The notes beneath the pieces are model-generated. The model was given only the letters and a program-made list of their open reading frames with translations, had not been told where the DNA came from and did not search any database. DNA of 64,000 nt, from contig NZ_SOMG01000023.1 of NCBI RefSeq assembly GCF_004402045.1, positions 372,001 through 436,000 on the forward strand, written 5' to 3'. Positions 11,602 to 22,514 of this stretch are shown here, piece after piece. The translations under genes and the position numbers were made by a program. This DNA comes from Lelliottia nimipressuralis (GTDB lineage: Bacteria; Pseudomonadota; Gammaproteobacteria; Enterobacterales; Enterobacteriaceae). Numbering within the stretch: the first letter of the stretch is position 1; every line of letters starts with the position of its first letter.

Positions 11602-12786
11602 CTATCCCGCGCTCATCGCATCCCCCAGATGGAAAATCGGCAGGTACATTGCCACTACCAGCGTGCCAATGATGACGCCTGTCACAATCAGAAGCATTGG
11701 CTCCAGAAGTGCCGCCAGGTTATCTGCCCTTTGAAATGTTTGTTCCGTGTGATGCCGGGCAAGGTTTGCCAGCATGACGTCCAGCGCACCTGACATTTCG
11801 CCGGTTCGTAAAAGCTGGATACACAGCGGGGTAAAGATGGTCGCTCTCTGAAAGGATGACCAGACGGGGAGTCCTTTTTCAATGTCCTCCCGAACGCTGC
11901 GGAGTATTCCCTGCCAGTACTGACTTTCAACGGTCTCTTCTGCGCTCTCCAGGCCCTGTAAAAAGGCGATACCCGCCTGCTGCGTAAGCGACAGCACGGT
12001 AAAAATTTGCCCCAGTTTTTGGCCTTTTGCCAGCGCCCCCATCACTGGCGTATGCAGCAGGATGCGCTGCCAGCGAGGGTTTTGCCGCAGAGCCCAGGCG
12101 GCAATGAAGGGCAGCAATAACATGGCGAACAGCACGAGGGCATATGACTGCATAAATGCCGCCATCCCCATGACCTTTTGTGTCAGCCACGGGAGCGGGG
12201 CGTTAAACGTTTTGTAGATCGCGGCAAACTCGGGCAAGACCAGGGTAACCATCGCCAGCACGACGAGTATTGCAAGCGTCAGAACGATCGCCGGGTAGCG
12301 CAGCGCTTTTTTCACTTTCGCACTGAGCTGCTGCTGTGCTTTTTGTTGCTGAGCAAGCTGGCGACAGCACTCCTCCAGCTTCCCGGTCAGCTCACCGGTC
12401 TTCACCATCGAGACATGCAGTGGGCTAAAAACCGCTGGCCACTTTTTTAGCGACTCAGAAAAGGGACATCCTTCACTGAGCTCATCGGCAATGCCTTGCA
12501 GCAGCGCCTGCCATGGTTTTAGCGGATGCTGGTCTGCCAGCATTTGCAGGCTGTGGGATAATGTCAGCCCAGCCTGCAGAAGCGTGGCAAGCTGGCGAAA
12601 CATCTCATAGCAGTGATGTGGCCGCCAGCGGTGTCGCTGCGCGCTTCGGGTCAGCGTCAGAGGATGAAGGTCGTTACGCATCAACCTGACGAAGGCCGCA
12701 TTGCGGTCTGTAGCCCAGAGTGTCCCGCTTCGGGGTTCTCCTTCTTTGGTGAGCGCTCGCCAGCGCCAGAGCTGATTAGCTGCCAT
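11602..12786 (-). CDS. hofC: Type IV pilus inner-membrane platform protein HofC
   Basis: PilC/GspF-family polytopic protein (394 residues) that forms the inner-membrane platform for pilus assembly. It has the family layout of two cytoplasmic helical domains: one around residues 60-160, and a repeat after two membrane helices near 165-225, with a further helix near the C-terminus (LLIVTGVIIGTLVVAMYL). The ATG at 12786 is chosen because it aligns with the E. coli start and overlaps the hofB stop by 11 bases. It is the last gene of ppdD-hofB-hofC. Confidence 0.92.
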   Translation of the reverse strand: MAANQLWRWRALTKEGEPRSGTLWATDRNAAFVRLMRNDLHPLTLTRSAQRHRWRPHHCYEMFRQLATLLQAGLTLSHSLQMLADQHPLKPWQALLQGIADELSEGCPFSESLKKWPAVFSPLHVSMVKTGELTGKLEECCRQLAQQQKAQQQLSAKVKKALRYPAIVLTLAILVVLAMVTLVLPEFAAIYKTFNAPLPWLTQKVMGMAAFMQSYALVLFAMLLLPFIAAWALRQNPRWQRILLHTPVMGALAKGQKLGQIFTVLSLTQQAGIAFLQGLESAEETVESQYWQGILRSVREDIEKGLPVWSSFQRATIFTPLCIQLLRTGEMSGALDVMLANLARHHTEQTFQRADNLAALLEPMLLIVTGVIIGTLVVAMYLPIFHLGDAMSAG

Positions 12787-14158
12787 CGGGCATGCCCAGG
12801 ACGCGAAGCAACTCTTCAAACGTAGTCAGCCCTTGTTCAACGGCCATGCAGCCGTGCTCAAAGAGAGAAACCATACCCGCCTGCCGGGCGCTCGCCTCTA
12901 TCACTTCTGTTCCCGCCCCGCTGGCAATGGCCTGCCGCAAAGTATTGTCGATCGTGAGCACTTCAAAAATAGCCACCCGGCCATAAAAACCGTGATAACA
13001 ACGATCGCAGCCGGTGGGCTGCCAGCGGGGGAGCGGCCTGCGCCATACTGAGCGAGGTAACTGAGCGTGTTCGCTGGCTTCCCGGCGACAGTGTGGACAC
13101 AGACGCCGGACCAGCCGCTGGGCAATCACCATCGAAAGTGCGGAAGATATCATCCAACGTGCTACGCCCATCTGCTCCAGGCGCGTCAGGGCTTCCGTTG
13201 TCGAGTTGGTGTGCAGCGTCGACAACACCAGATGCCCGGTCTGTGCGGCATTAATAGCAATCCCAGCTGTTTCACCGTCACGAATTTCGCCGACCATAAT
13301 GATGTCAGGATCCTGGCGCAGCAGCGCCCTTAGCACGCTCTGGAATGTTAAACCCGCCCGGGGGTTAATCTGCGTCTGGTTTAATCCCGCAAGGGGGATT
13401 TCAATTGGATCCTCCACGCTGCAAATGTTGACCTCAGGAGTGTTACGCGCCTGCAGCGCGCTGTAGAGCGTCACGGTTTTACCGCTGCCGGTGGGGCCGG
13501 TGACCAGAATCAGCCCCTGCGGCTGGTGGAGCACCTCATTAAAACAGGCCAGTTGTTCAGCGCTCATTCCGAGCGCTTTCGGTTCAAGAGCCTGCTGAAC
13601 CTGATGCAGAAGACGCAGCACAATTTTCTCGCCGCCGCTGCAGGGAAGCGTGGCAATCCGAAAGGAGACCGGCTCGTTGGCCAGCTCAATCGTAAACTGA
13701 CCGTCCTGGGGTAAGCGGCGTTCTGCAATATCCAGGTTACCCAGCACCTTTAAGCGTGCGCTGAACTGGCTTGCCAGTAAGGCGGAAAGGGGAGGCTGCG
13801 GGCAGAGCACGCCGTCGATACGCAAACGGATCTGGCACGCATGCCCCATTGGTTCGATATGAATGTCGGATGCGCGCTGGTTTATTGCCTGCTGCAGCGT
13901 GTGGTTGAGCATATCCACCGTCGAGTGTGTTTGCGAAACAACGGGCAGATGCGATTGCGACATGAGCTGCCGGTGTTTTTCCATGCGTTCAGCGCTCCAG
14001 CATTCGATATCAATCCGTTTCTGAGTCGCGAAACGCAGGGCCTCCATGAGTTCAGTTGCGGGGTTTCCCACGACGGCGATGCTTATCATGTCACTGTCGC
14101 TGGTGAGCAGCAGAGCATGATGGCGCAGACAAAGTGCCATAAGCCGATCGGTATTCAT
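12776..14158 (-). CDS. hofB: Type IV pilus assembly ATPase HofB
   Basis: PilB/GspE-family secretion ATPase (460 residues) that powers pilin polymerisation from the cytoplasm. Motifs: Walker A GPTGSGKT at 221-228, an Asp box ICSVEDPIE, Walker B region PDIIMVGEIRDGETA, and a C-terminal cysteine pair-of-pairs (CPHC, then CDRC) typical of the zinc-binding domain. It begins with a shortened N-terminal domain like E. coli HofB. A GGAG site precedes the ATG. Confidence 0.93.
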   Translation of the reverse strand: MNTDRLMALCLRHHALLLTSDSDMISIAVVGNPATELMEALRFATQKRIDIECWSAERMEKHRQLMSQSHLPVVSQTHSTVDMLNHTLQQAINQRASDIHIEPMGHACQIRLRIDGVLCPQPPLSALLASQFSARLKVLGNLDIAERRLPQDGQFTIELANEPVSFRIATLPCSGGEKIVLRLLHQVQQALEPKALGMSAEQLACFNEVLHQPQGLILVTGPTGSGKTVTLYSALQARNTPEVNICSVEDPIEIPLAGLNQTQINPRAGLTFQSVLRALLRQDPDIIMVGEIRDGETAGIAINAAQTGHLVLSTLHTNSTTEALTRLEQMGVARWMISSALSMVIAQRLVRRLCPHCRREASEHAQLPRSVWRRPLPRWQPTGCDRCYHGFYGRVAIFEVLTIDNTLRQAIASGAGTEVIEASARQAGMVSLFEHGCMAVEQGLTTFEELLRVLGMPDGS

Positions 14159-14168
14159 TAGCCGCTCC

Positions 14169-14606
14169 TCAGTTATTGTCGAAGCGGAAAACGTCTTCGC
14201 AGGCCTGTTTGAGCTCGCCGTCGCTACTGATATTGCAGCTACGTTTCCAGCCCGTCATCCCGTTGCCGCTGCTCCATTGTGGTGTCATAACCACCTCCAG
14301 CCCGTTAAGACTCTCCTGGCCCGTCAATGACACGACGCCCTGCGTCACGCTCATTCCCGAGATATAACGCGTTGTCGTCGGAGAGGGGATGCCGTTACTG
14401 CCGCCGTCACAGCTTGTCACGCCGCCGTGATCCAGCGCGCAAAGCTCAATAGCCGTACGATACGGCACGAACGTTTGCAGCATATCGGTCAGCGCCGCTT
14501 TGCGCAGGTAGTTCTGATAGGCGGGTACGCCGATGGCGCTCAGAATCGCAATAATGCCAATGACCACCATCAGCTCGATGAGAGTGAATCCATGTTGTCT
14601 GTCCAT
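14169..14606 (-). CDS. ppdD: Major type IV prepilin PpdD
   Basis: Type IV pilin subunit (145 residues). The short leader MDRQHG is followed by F and a hydrophobic helix (FTLIELMVVIGIIAIL), with the prepilin peptidase cut after Gly6 and Glu at +5 of the mature chain. The C-terminal part has cysteines for the disulphide-bonded loop. AAGGAG lies six bases before the ATG. The partner genes hofB and hofC follow; the peptidase and secretin are not in this window. Confidence 0.93.
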   Translation of the reverse strand: MDRQHGFTLIELMVVIGIIAILSAIGVPAYQNYLRKAALTDMLQTFVPYRTAIELCALDHGGVTSCDGGSNGIPSPTTTRYISGMSVTQGVVSLTGQESLNGLEVVMTPQWSSGNGMTGWKRSCNISSDGELKQACEDVFRFDNN

Positions 14607-14738
14607 ATCTGCTCCTTACGTTAAGTGGCGCTACTCTGTCAGCGCGAAAGGGCAGAAACGAGGGGCAAAAAAGGGAACGGGAAGGGGGCTTCAGAAAATT
14701 CATTGAGCGTTGCAGGGAAGGACAACGAAATTGCGAGC

Positions 14739-14772
14739 GGGGGTGAAATTCCCCTCTCCGGGCGGAGAGGGG
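14739..14772. repeat. CCCTCTCC-type intergenic palindrome
   Basis: CCCCTCTCC (14751-14759) and GGAGAGGGG (14764-14772) form a perfect 9-base-pair stem with loop GGGC, flanked by GGGGGTGAAA. The same motif with a GGGGGTGAGGG flank occurs after acnB (35561). It lies just after the nadC stop on the minus strand and may also stop nadC transcription. Confidence 0.6.
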
Positions 14773-14780
14773 AGGAATCA

Positions 14781-16313
<1,533 letters not shown>

Positions 16314-16322
16314 GGAGATACC

Positions 16323-17177
16323 ATGACGTTGTTTACCATGCTGCTGGTTATCATCGCTGAACGCCTGTTCAAACTCGGCGAGCACTGGCATCTGGATCAC
16401 CGGCTGGAGGTGATTTTCCGTCGGATTAAGCATTTTTCTATGCTGCGTACGCTGCTGATGATGGCAGGGGTGATGGTCATTACGTTCCTTCTGCTGCGCT
16501 CACTGTATGGACTGTTTTTCAACGTGCCGCTGCTGGTGGTGTGGATCCTGCTCGGTGTCCTTTGCATTGGCGCGGGGAAGGTGCGTTTGCACTATCACGC
16601 TTATCTTAAAGCCGCCTCCCGTGACGATGCCCATGCGCGCGGAGCCATGGCAAGCGAGCTGACGATGATCCACGGCGTGCCGCCGGATTGCGATGAGCGC
16701 GAGTTCCTGCGCGAGCTGCAGAACGCGCTGCTGTGGATTAACTTCCGCTACTACCTGGCACCGCTGTTCTGGTTTGTGGTGGGCGGTCCTTGGGGGCCGG
16801 TACTGCTGATGGGGTATGCTTTTCTTCGTGCCTGGCAGACCTGGCTTGCCCGTTATCTGACGCCGCATGAACGTTTGCTGTCCGGCATTGATGCCATTCT
16901 GCATGTGCTCGACTGGCTCCCGGTTCGCCTGGTGGGCGTGGTGTATGCATTAATTGGTCATGGTGAAAAAGCGCTGCCCGCATGGTTCGCTTCTCTTGCC
17001 GACCGCCATACCTCGCAGTACCAGGTGTTAACGCGCCTGGCTCAGTTCTCTCTGGCGCGCGAGCCGCATACCGACAAGATTGAAACGCCGAAAGCCGCCG
17101 TCTCAATGGCCAAGAAAACCTCGTTTGTCGTGGTGGTTGTGGTGGCGCTGCTGACGATTTACGGCACGCTGGTGTAA
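16323..17177 (+). CDS. ampE: Inner-membrane protein AmpE
   Basis: Membrane protein of 284 residues, co-transcribed with ampD and implicated in beta-lactamase regulation signalling, though its biochemical role is not settled. Hydrophobic segments occur near residues 1-14, 40-75 ([22 protein letters not shown] is split across two), 140-165, 190-210 and at the very C-terminus ([17 protein letters not shown]). AAGGAGATACC precedes the ATG. Downstream is an accessory GH43/symporter pair instead of aroP as in E. coli K-12. Confidence 0.92.
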   Translation: MTLFTMLLVIIAERLFKLGEHWHLDHRLEVIFRRIKHFSMLRTLLMMAGVMVITFLLLRSLYGLFFNVPLLVVWILLGVLCIGAGKVRLHYHAYLKAASRDDAHARGAMASELTMIHGVPPDCDEREFLRELQNALLWINFRYYLAPLFWFVVGGPWGPVLLMGYAFLRAWQTWLARYLTPHERLLSGIDAILHVLDWLPVRLVGVVYALIGHGEKALPAWFASLADRHTSQYQVLTRLAQFSLAREPHTDKIETPKAAVSMAKKTSFVVVVVVALLTIYGTLV

Positions 17178-17195
17178 GCCAGCGCGCCGCAGCGG

Positions 17196-18146
17196 TTAAA
17201 GCGTATCCGCAGGCGGGATGCCGAAATCAGGCATCCCGTTTTCATCCCAGCGAACCCACTTCAGGCGGGTATGGCGATTGGGGTCGTATAGCGGATCGCC
17301 CTCGATTTCGGTGTAATTTCTTGCGTGATACACCAGCACATCTTCCCCTTCTGGCGTCTTTGTGAAGCTGTTATGCCCGGGCCCATACTGGCGGTTTTCA
17401 TAGCTGGTGGCGAATACCGGGCGCGGAGATTTGTGCCAGTTCTCCGGGTTTTGCGGATCCGCTTTGATATCTATCCACAGCAGCCCCATGCAGTAGTTCT
17501 CATCGGTGGCGCTGGCAGAATAGCTGATGAACAGTTTATCGTCGTGGACCAGCACCGCCGGGCCTTCATTGACCCGGAACCCACGACATTCCCAGTCATA
17601 CTCAGGTTGACTGAGCATGACCGGCTCGCCCTTGAGCGTCCACGGGTTCTCCATTTCACACAGATACAGGTTGGAGTTTCCGGCGATATCCGGCGCTTTT
17701 TGCGCCCACAGATACCAGCGTTTCCCCTGATGAACAAAGGTGGTGGCGTCCAGGGCGAAGGTGTCGAACGGCGTTTTTATTTGCCCTTTTTCGAGCCAGA
17801 TTCCGGTGAGCGGATCGCGATCGTTACATTCCAGCGCGAACATGCGGTGCTGGAACATCCCCAGCTTATCGAGCGCCTGCGTATGCGTGGCCGCAAAATA
17901 GATATACCACTTGCCGTCGATATGATGCAGTTCCGGTGCCCAGATAAGCTGACTCATCGGGCCGGTCTCGGGTTTTCGCCAGACTACCACTTCTTCAGCG
18001 CTGCGTAGCCCTTCCAGCGAGTCCGCGCGGCGAATTTCGAGTCTGTCGTACTCCGGTACGGAGGCAATAAAAAAGTATTGCCCCGCGTGATGCAAAATAT
18101 ACGGATCGGCGCGTTGTTCAATAAACGGGTTTGGCCAGGTTTGCAT
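17196..18146 (-). CDS. Glycoside hydrolase family 43 enzyme (arabinofuranosidase/xylosidase type)
   Basis: Predicted cytoplasmic glycosidase of 316 residues with the five-bladed GH43 fold. The catalytic triad can be placed: base D14 (RADPYI), pKa-modulating D133 (FALDATTF) and acid E194 (RVNEGPAVL), plus the WAPEL motif at 69-73. No signal peptide is present, so it should act on imported small oligosaccharides. It starts 10 bases after the symporter gene ends, forming a transport-plus-cleavage operon like E. coli yagG-yagH. Substrate (arabinose- or xylose-containing oligomers) is inferred from the family and cannot be fixed from sequence. Confidence 0.85.
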   Translation of the reverse strand: MQTWPNPFIEQRADPYILHHAGQYFFIASVPEYDRLEIRRADSLEGLRSAEEVVVWRKPETGPMSQLIWAPELHHIDGKWYIYFAATHTQALDKLGMFQHRMFALECNDRDPLTGIWLEKGQIKTPFDTFALDATTFVHQGKRWYLWAQKAPDIAGNSNLYLCEMENPWTLKGEPVMLSQPEYDWECRGFRVNEGPAVLVHDDKLFISYSASATDENYCMGLLWIDIKADPQNPENWHKSPRPVFATSYENRQYGPGHNSFTKTPEGEDVLVYHARNYTEIEGDPLYDPNRHTRLKWVRWDENGMPDFGIPPADTL

Positions 18147-18156
18147 TCGGCTTTCC

Positions 18157-19554
18157 TTATTTTGTCTCAGCGGCGCTGAGTTCCTGATACGCGTTCAGCT
18201 CGCGATAGTTATTGCGACGCTTCTCGAGGTCTTCCTGGATCCGCTTCATCGTCTCACGGTCAACTTTCAGCAGACGCACCACGCCTGCGGTAATGAGATA
18301 CCCGACGCCCGGGATCACGGTAAACAGCAGGACAATGCCGTTGATGGCGTCCGCGCTTTGCGCTTTTGCCCCGGCGTCGTAGCCGTACCACGAGAGCAGG
18401 AAGCCGACCATTGCACCGGCAATCGCCAGCCCTAGCTTCAGGAAGAAGATATTGCCGGAGAAGCTGATCCCGGTGATGCGTTTCCCGGTTTTCCACTCGC
18501 CGTAGTCATCCACGTCGGCCATCAGCGACCAGTGCAGCGGAGACGGGATTTGGTGCAGGATATTCAGCAGGAAGTAGAGCACCATAATGGTGACGGTGGC
18601 TTTCGGGTCGAAGAAGTAAAAGGCGGTTGAGAAGACTGCCAGCACGATGTTGGTCCAGAAGAAAACCTTCAGCTTACACCAGCGGTCTGTCAGCACTTTT
18701 GCCAGCATGCTGCCGAGCATCATGCCCACCACGCCCAGGCTGATAAACAGGGTAGCGAAGTGGGTGCTCTGGCCCATCACCCATGTCACGTAATACATGG
18801 TGGCCGCCATGCGGATAAAGCCGGGGCAGACGTTACAGAGGGTCAGAAGCAGAATGCGCACCCACTGATCGTTTTTCCACACGTCTTTCAGGTCGTTTTT
18901 CAGCTGGTCATTAGTCTGGACCGCCGGGCGCACACGCTCGCGCACGGTGGCGAAGCAGAACAGGAACATACAGGTCCCAATTAGCGCCAGTACGGTCATC
19001 GCCATCTGGTAGCCTTTGGCTTTGTCATCACCCCCGAACCAGTCGGCCATCGGCAGCAGCGTCAGCGACAGCAGCAGCGTGGCGATACCGACCAACACGA
19101 AGCGATATGACTGGCAAGCGACACGTTCTTTAGGATCGTTGGTAATCACCCCGCCCAGCGAGCAGTAGGGAATGTTGATAGCCGTGTAGGTCAGAGACAG
19201 CATGAAATAGGTGACAAATGCATAGATAACTTTGCTGTTATAGCTCCAGTCAGGCGTAGTGAACATCAGAATGCTGAACAGCGCGTAGGGGAGCGCAATC
19301 CACAGCAGCCATGGACGAAACCGGCCATATTTGCTGCGGGTTCGGTCGGCGATCGCGCCCATGATCGGGTCGGTTACGGCATCTATCACGCGCACAGAGA
19401 GCAGTAGTACGCCCACCAGCGCAGGTGCCAGACCAAAAATATCGGTGTAAAAATAGTTAACAAACAGCATGATGGCGCCAAAGATGATGTTGCAACCTGC
19501 ATCGCCCATCCCATAGCCGATCTTTTCTTTTACTGACAGTTTAGCGTTATCCAT
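18157..19554 (-). CDS. GPH-family sugar:cation symporter
   Basis: Inner-membrane transporter of 465 residues with about 12 membrane segments. It has the glycoside-pentoside-hexuronide family features: N-terminal LSVKEKIGYGMGDAGCN, the conserved RVIDAVTDPIMGAIADRTRS loop (about residues 55-74), and the second-half motif DYGEWKTGKRITG. It probably imports a pentoside or oligoside with sodium or protons for the downstream GH43 enzyme. No regulator gene is adjacent; 164 bases upstream separate it from aroP. Confidence 0.88.
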   Translation of the reverse strand: MDNAKLSVKEKIGYGMGDAGCNIIFGAIMLFVNYFYTDIFGLAPALVGVLLLSVRVIDAVTDPIMGAIADRTRSKYGRFRPWLLWIALPYALFSILMFTTPDWSYNSKVIYAFVTYFMLSLTYTAINIPYCSLGGVITNDPKERVACQSYRFVLVGIATLLLSLTLLPMADWFGGDDKAKGYQMAMTVLALIGTCMFLFCFATVRERVRPAVQTNDQLKNDLKDVWKNDQWVRILLLTLCNVCPGFIRMAATMYYVTWVMGQSTHFATLFISLGVVGMMLGSMLAKVLTDRWCKLKVFFWTNIVLAVFSTAFYFFDPKATVTIMVLYFLLNILHQIPSPLHWSLMADVDDYGEWKTGKRITGISFSGNIFFLKLGLAIAGAMVGFLLSWYGYDAGAKAQSADAINGIVLLFTVIPGVGYLITAGVVRLLKVDRETMKRIQEDLEKRRNNYRELNAYQELSAAETK

Positions 19555-19682
19555 AGACTGCTCTCCGGGTTACGGTATGGAGAGAATTATTTGCTGGCAA
19601 AGGAATATATGCGTTGCAGTATCAGGGCGGTGATATGGATAAAAGCGCTGTGGACGTGAAAGTGTGAGGGAGGTAACAACGT

Positions 19683-19708
19683 GCGGTACCTGCAAAAGCA
19701 GGTACCGC
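19683..19708 (-). terminator. Perfect hairpin after aroP
   Basis: GCGGTACCTGC (19683-19693) and GCAGGTACCGC (19698-19708) form an 11-base-pair stem with loop AAAA. It lies 10 bases beyond the aroP stop. No U-tract follows on the minus strand, so termination may be inefficient; it may instead protect the message 3' end. Confidence 0.6.
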
Positions 19709-19718
19709 GGAGGCAGGC

Positions 19719-21089
19719 TTAGTGGGCCTTCATCGCATTACGGCTTTTCTGGCTGAACAGATAGCCGACGCCAAGCACGGCAACCCAGACCGGGATCAGG
19801 TACACAGAAATCGCCATACCCGGGGTGATCAGCATGATCACCAGCACGGCCGCCATGAACAGCAGGCAAATCCAGTTACCCAGCGGATAGAGCAGAGCAG
19901 GGAAACGCGTGGTGACGCCCTGCTGCTGTTTCGCGCGGCGGAACTTGATGTGCGCCAGGCTGATCATCGCCCAGTTGATGACCAGGGCAGAGACCACCAG
20001 CGCCATCAGCAGGCCAAACGCCGATTCCGGCGCCATGTAGTTAATGAGGACACACAGCGCGGTCACGATCGCCGAAACGATAATGGTGTTTACCGGCACG
20101 CCGCGTTTATCGACGTTGAGCAACGCTTTCGGCGCGTTACCCTGCTGCGCCAGACCGAACAGCATACGGCTGTTGCAATATACGCAGCTGTTGTAAACGG
20201 ACAGTGCAGCCGTCAGTACGACAACGTTGAGTGCATTCGCTACGACGGTATCTCCCAGTTCGTGGAAGATCAGCACAAACGGGCTGGTATCGGCGGTGAC
20301 GCGCGTCCACGGCAGCAGGGAGAGCAGCACGGCCAGCGAACCCACATAGAAGATCAGGATACGGTAGATAACCTGGTTAGTGGCTTTCGGAATGCTCTGC
20401 TCCGGGTTGTCAGCTTCAGCGGCCGTAATGCCCACCAGCTCCAGACCGCCGAAGGAGAACATGATAATTGCCATCATCATCACCAGGCCCGTCATGCCGT
20501 GAGGCAGGAAGCCACCCTGTTCCCAGAGGTTGCGAACGGTTGCCTGCGGGCCGCCGTTGCCGCTGAACAGCAGCCAGCCGCCAAAGATAATCATCGCCAC
20601 AACGGCAATGACCTTGATGATGGCGAACCAGAACTCCATTTCACCGAACACTTTTACGTTGGTCAGGTTAATGGCGTTAATAATGACGAAGAAGGCCGCA
20701 GCGGAGGCCCAGGTTGGGATCTCGGGATACCAGAACTGAATGTATTTCCCGACGGCGGTAAGCTCGGCCATGGCAACCAGAACATACAGTACCCAGTAGT
20801 TCCAGCCCGAGGCGAAACCGGCGAAACTGCCCCAGTACTTATAGGCAAAATGGCTAAAGGAACCTGCCACCGGCTCTTCAACGACCATTTCACCTAACTG
20901 ACGCATAATCAGAAACGCGATAAAGCCTGCGATTGCGTACCCCAGAATAATACCCGGACCGGCTGACTGGATAACGGATGCGCTGCCCAGAAAGAGGCCG
21001 GTTCCGATAGCACCGCCCAGTGCGATGAGCTGAATATGGCGGTTTTTTAGCCCGCGCTTTAGCTGATCGCCGTGCTGTTGAGCTTCCAT
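19719..21089 (-). CDS. aroP: Aromatic amino acid permease AroP
   Basis: Inner-membrane amino-acid:proton symporter of the APC family (456 residues, about 12 membrane helices) for Phe, Tyr and Trp. The N-terminal LKRGLKNRHIQLIALGGAIG and the GTGLFLGSA motif in helix 1 are diagnostic of the enteric amino-acid transporter group. The assignment to AroP, and not PheP, rests on sequence match and position upstream of and divergent from pdhR. TyrR usually represses it; TyrR-like sites are in the upstream region. Confidence 0.94.
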   Translation of the reverse strand: MEAQQHGDQLKRGLKNRHIQLIALGGAIGTGLFLGSASVIQSAGPGIILGYAIAGFIAFLIMRQLGEMVVEEPVAGSFSHFAYKYWGSFAGFASGWNYWVLYVLVAMAELTAVGKYIQFWYPEIPTWASAAAFFVIINAINLTNVKVFGEMEFWFAIIKVIAVVAMIIFGGWLLFSGNGGPQATVRNLWEQGGFLPHGMTGLVMMMAIIMFSFGGLELVGITAAEADNPEQSIPKATNQVIYRILIFYVGSLAVLLSLLPWTRVTADTSPFVLIFHELGDTVVANALNVVVLTAALSVYNSCVYCNSRMLFGLAQQGNAPKALLNVDKRGVPVNTIIVSAIVTALCVLINYMAPESAFGLLMALVVSALVINWAMISLAHIKFRRAKQQQGVTTRFPALLYPLGNWICLLFMAAVLVIMLITPGMAISVYLIPVWVAVLGVGYLFSQKSRNAMKAH

Positions 21090-21130
21090 TTGAAACCTCG
21101 TGTGTGGTTGTTATGTTCACGCTGAGCGTG

Positions 21131-21171
21131 TGTAATTATGAATATCCGTTTTCTGTATTTATTTCTTTACG
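21131..21171 (-). promoter_or_regulatory. Candidate TyrR boxes upstream of aroP
   Basis: TGTATT-N6-TTTACG at 21154-21171 matches the TyrR consensus TGTAAA-N6-TTTACA at 9 of 12 positions. A weaker box, TGTAAT-N6-TATCCG, lies at 21131-21148, with starts 23 bases apart (about two helical turns). A strong/weak pair at this spacing is the usual TyrR arrangement and aroP is a known TyrR target. Assigned by eye. Confidence 0.4.
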
Positions 21172-21577
21172 GTCAATAAGACCGAAAAAAGCGGAGGTGA
21201 CTTCCGTAAGCGCCAGAATAGTGGTAAGTGCCTGCGAATGCACCTGCTTTATGACGTACGGATGACGAGTTGAATAAAAAGAAAGCATTTGTAAATCGCT
21301 CCGCTCACCCTTCTTATCCCAACCTATAGAATAGAAATGCGCCATAAGTGGGCGAAATTTCATTATTTGCTTTGTTGAATCGCTTCAGATTGCAAAAACC
21401 CTCGTTTCATTATGGTTAAAACTCCCTCTTTAGTAGTAATCAACTCATTTGTGCAAAGTTACATTTCTGAAACGTTATTTCTGTAAGGTTGTTAAAATGT
21501 GCAGGGTTTACTGATTTCAATCAAAACCAATATGGACAGAAGGTGAATACTTTGTTACTTTAGCGATACGAAATAGA

Positions 21578-21594
21578 AATTGGTAAGACCAATT
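21578..21594 (+). promoter_or_regulatory. PdhR operator
   Basis: AATTGGTAAGACCAATT is a perfect 7-base inverted repeat with a 3-base spacer and matches the PdhR box consensus (ATTGGTNNNACCAAT). It lies 33 bases before the pdhR start, downstream of the probable promoter, so PdhR should block its own operon and release it when pyruvate is bound. Confidence 0.92.
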
Positions 21595-21626
21595 GACTCC
21601 GGGCAAAAAGGCGTAAGACAGGGAAT

Positions 21627-22391
21627 ATGGCCTACAGCAAAATTCGCCAACCAAAACTATCTGATGTGATTGAGCAGCAGCTGGAGTTTTTGATCCTCGA
21701 AGGGACTCTGCGCCCGGGTGAGAAACTTCCGCCAGAACGCGAGCTGGCAAAACAGTTCGACGTTTCACGTCCCTCTCTGCGTGAGGCAATTCAACGTCTC
21801 GAAGCAAAGGGCTTGCTGCTTCGTCGCCAGGGCGGCGGAACTTTTGTACAAAACAGCCTGTGGCAGAGCTTCAGCGATCCGCTGGTAGAACTTCTCTCTG
21901 ACCACCCAGAATCCCAATTTGACCTGCTTGAGACCCGTCACGCGCTTGAAGGTATTGCGGCCTATTACGCCGCCCTTCGCAGCACTGATGAAGATCGCGT
22001 GCGTATCCGCGAACTGCATCAGGCCATTGAACGGGCACAGCAGTCCGGCGACTTAGACGCCGAGTCCAGCGCCGTTGTCCAGTATCAAATCGCCGTCACC
22101 GAAGCTGCCCACAATGTGGTGCTCCTCCATCTGCTACGCTGCATGGAGCCGATGCTGGCCCAGAACGTTCGTCAGAATTTTGAATTGTTGTATGCCCGTC
22201 GGGACATGCTCCCACTGGTAAGCAACCATCGCACCCGAGTATTCGAGGCGATAATGGCCGGGGAACCGGAGCAGGCGCGCGAAGCGTCGCACCGACATCT
22301 GGCTTTCATTGAGGAAATCTTGCTGGACCGCAGCCGTGAACAATCGCGTCGCGAACGTTCATTACGCCGCATACAGCAACGAAAGGATTAA
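21627..22391 (+). CDS. pdhR: Pyruvate dehydrogenase complex repressor PdhR
   Basis: GntR/FadR-family transcription factor of 254 residues that represses the pdh operon and is inactivated by pyruvate. N-terminal winged helix-turn-helix at about residues 9-77, with the GntR signature [21 protein letters not shown]-terminal all-helical FCD ligand domain. It is first in the pdhR-aceE-aceF-lpd operon, with its operator immediately upstream. Confidence 0.97.
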   Translation: MAYSKIRQPKLSDVIEQQLEFLILEGTLRPGEKLPPERELAKQFDVSRPSLREAIQRLEAKGLLLRRQGGGTFVQNSLWQSFSDPLVELLSDHPESQFDLLETRHALEGIAAYYAALRSTDEDRVRIRELHQAIERAQQSGDLDAESSAVVQYQIAVTEAAHNVVLLHLLRCMEPMLAQNVRQNFELLYARRDMLPLVSNHRTRVFEAIMAGEPEQAREASHRHLAFIEEILLDRSREQSRRERSLRRIQQRKD

Positions 22392-22514
22392 GCGCCAGGT
22401 ACTTTTAGAGCGCGGCAACTAAACGCAGAACCTGTCTTATTGTGTTTTCTGGCGAAAATACAATGGGACAGGTTCCAGACAAATCAACGTATTAGATAGA
22501 TAAGGAATACCCCC

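Larger units (their letters stand above)
21090..21626. other. aroP-pdhR divergent regulatory region
   Basis: A 537-base gene-free, relatively AT-rich region serving both divergent promoters. It contains TyrR-like boxes near aroP, a weak CRP-like site (21448-21463, TTTGTGCAAAGTTACA) and the PdhR operator near pdhR. A 75-residue minus-strand frame at 21136-21363 has no recognisable features and I do not call it a gene. Confidence 0.6.

Noticed and set aside
11602..14606. ppdD-hofB-hofC considered as a complete type II secretion or pilus system
   Set aside because: Only pilin, ATPase and platform protein are here; secretin and prepilin peptidase are absent, matching the known split arrangement in enterobacteria.
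19683..19708. Perfect 11-base-pair palindrome considered as an attachment or insertion-sequence end
   Set aside because: Single copy, no integrase or transposase nearby, and its position just after aroP fits a 3' hairpin.
21136..21363. 75-residue minus-strand ORF between aroP and pdhR
   Set aside because: No ribosome-binding site, no domain, and it overlaps the TyrR and promoter region.
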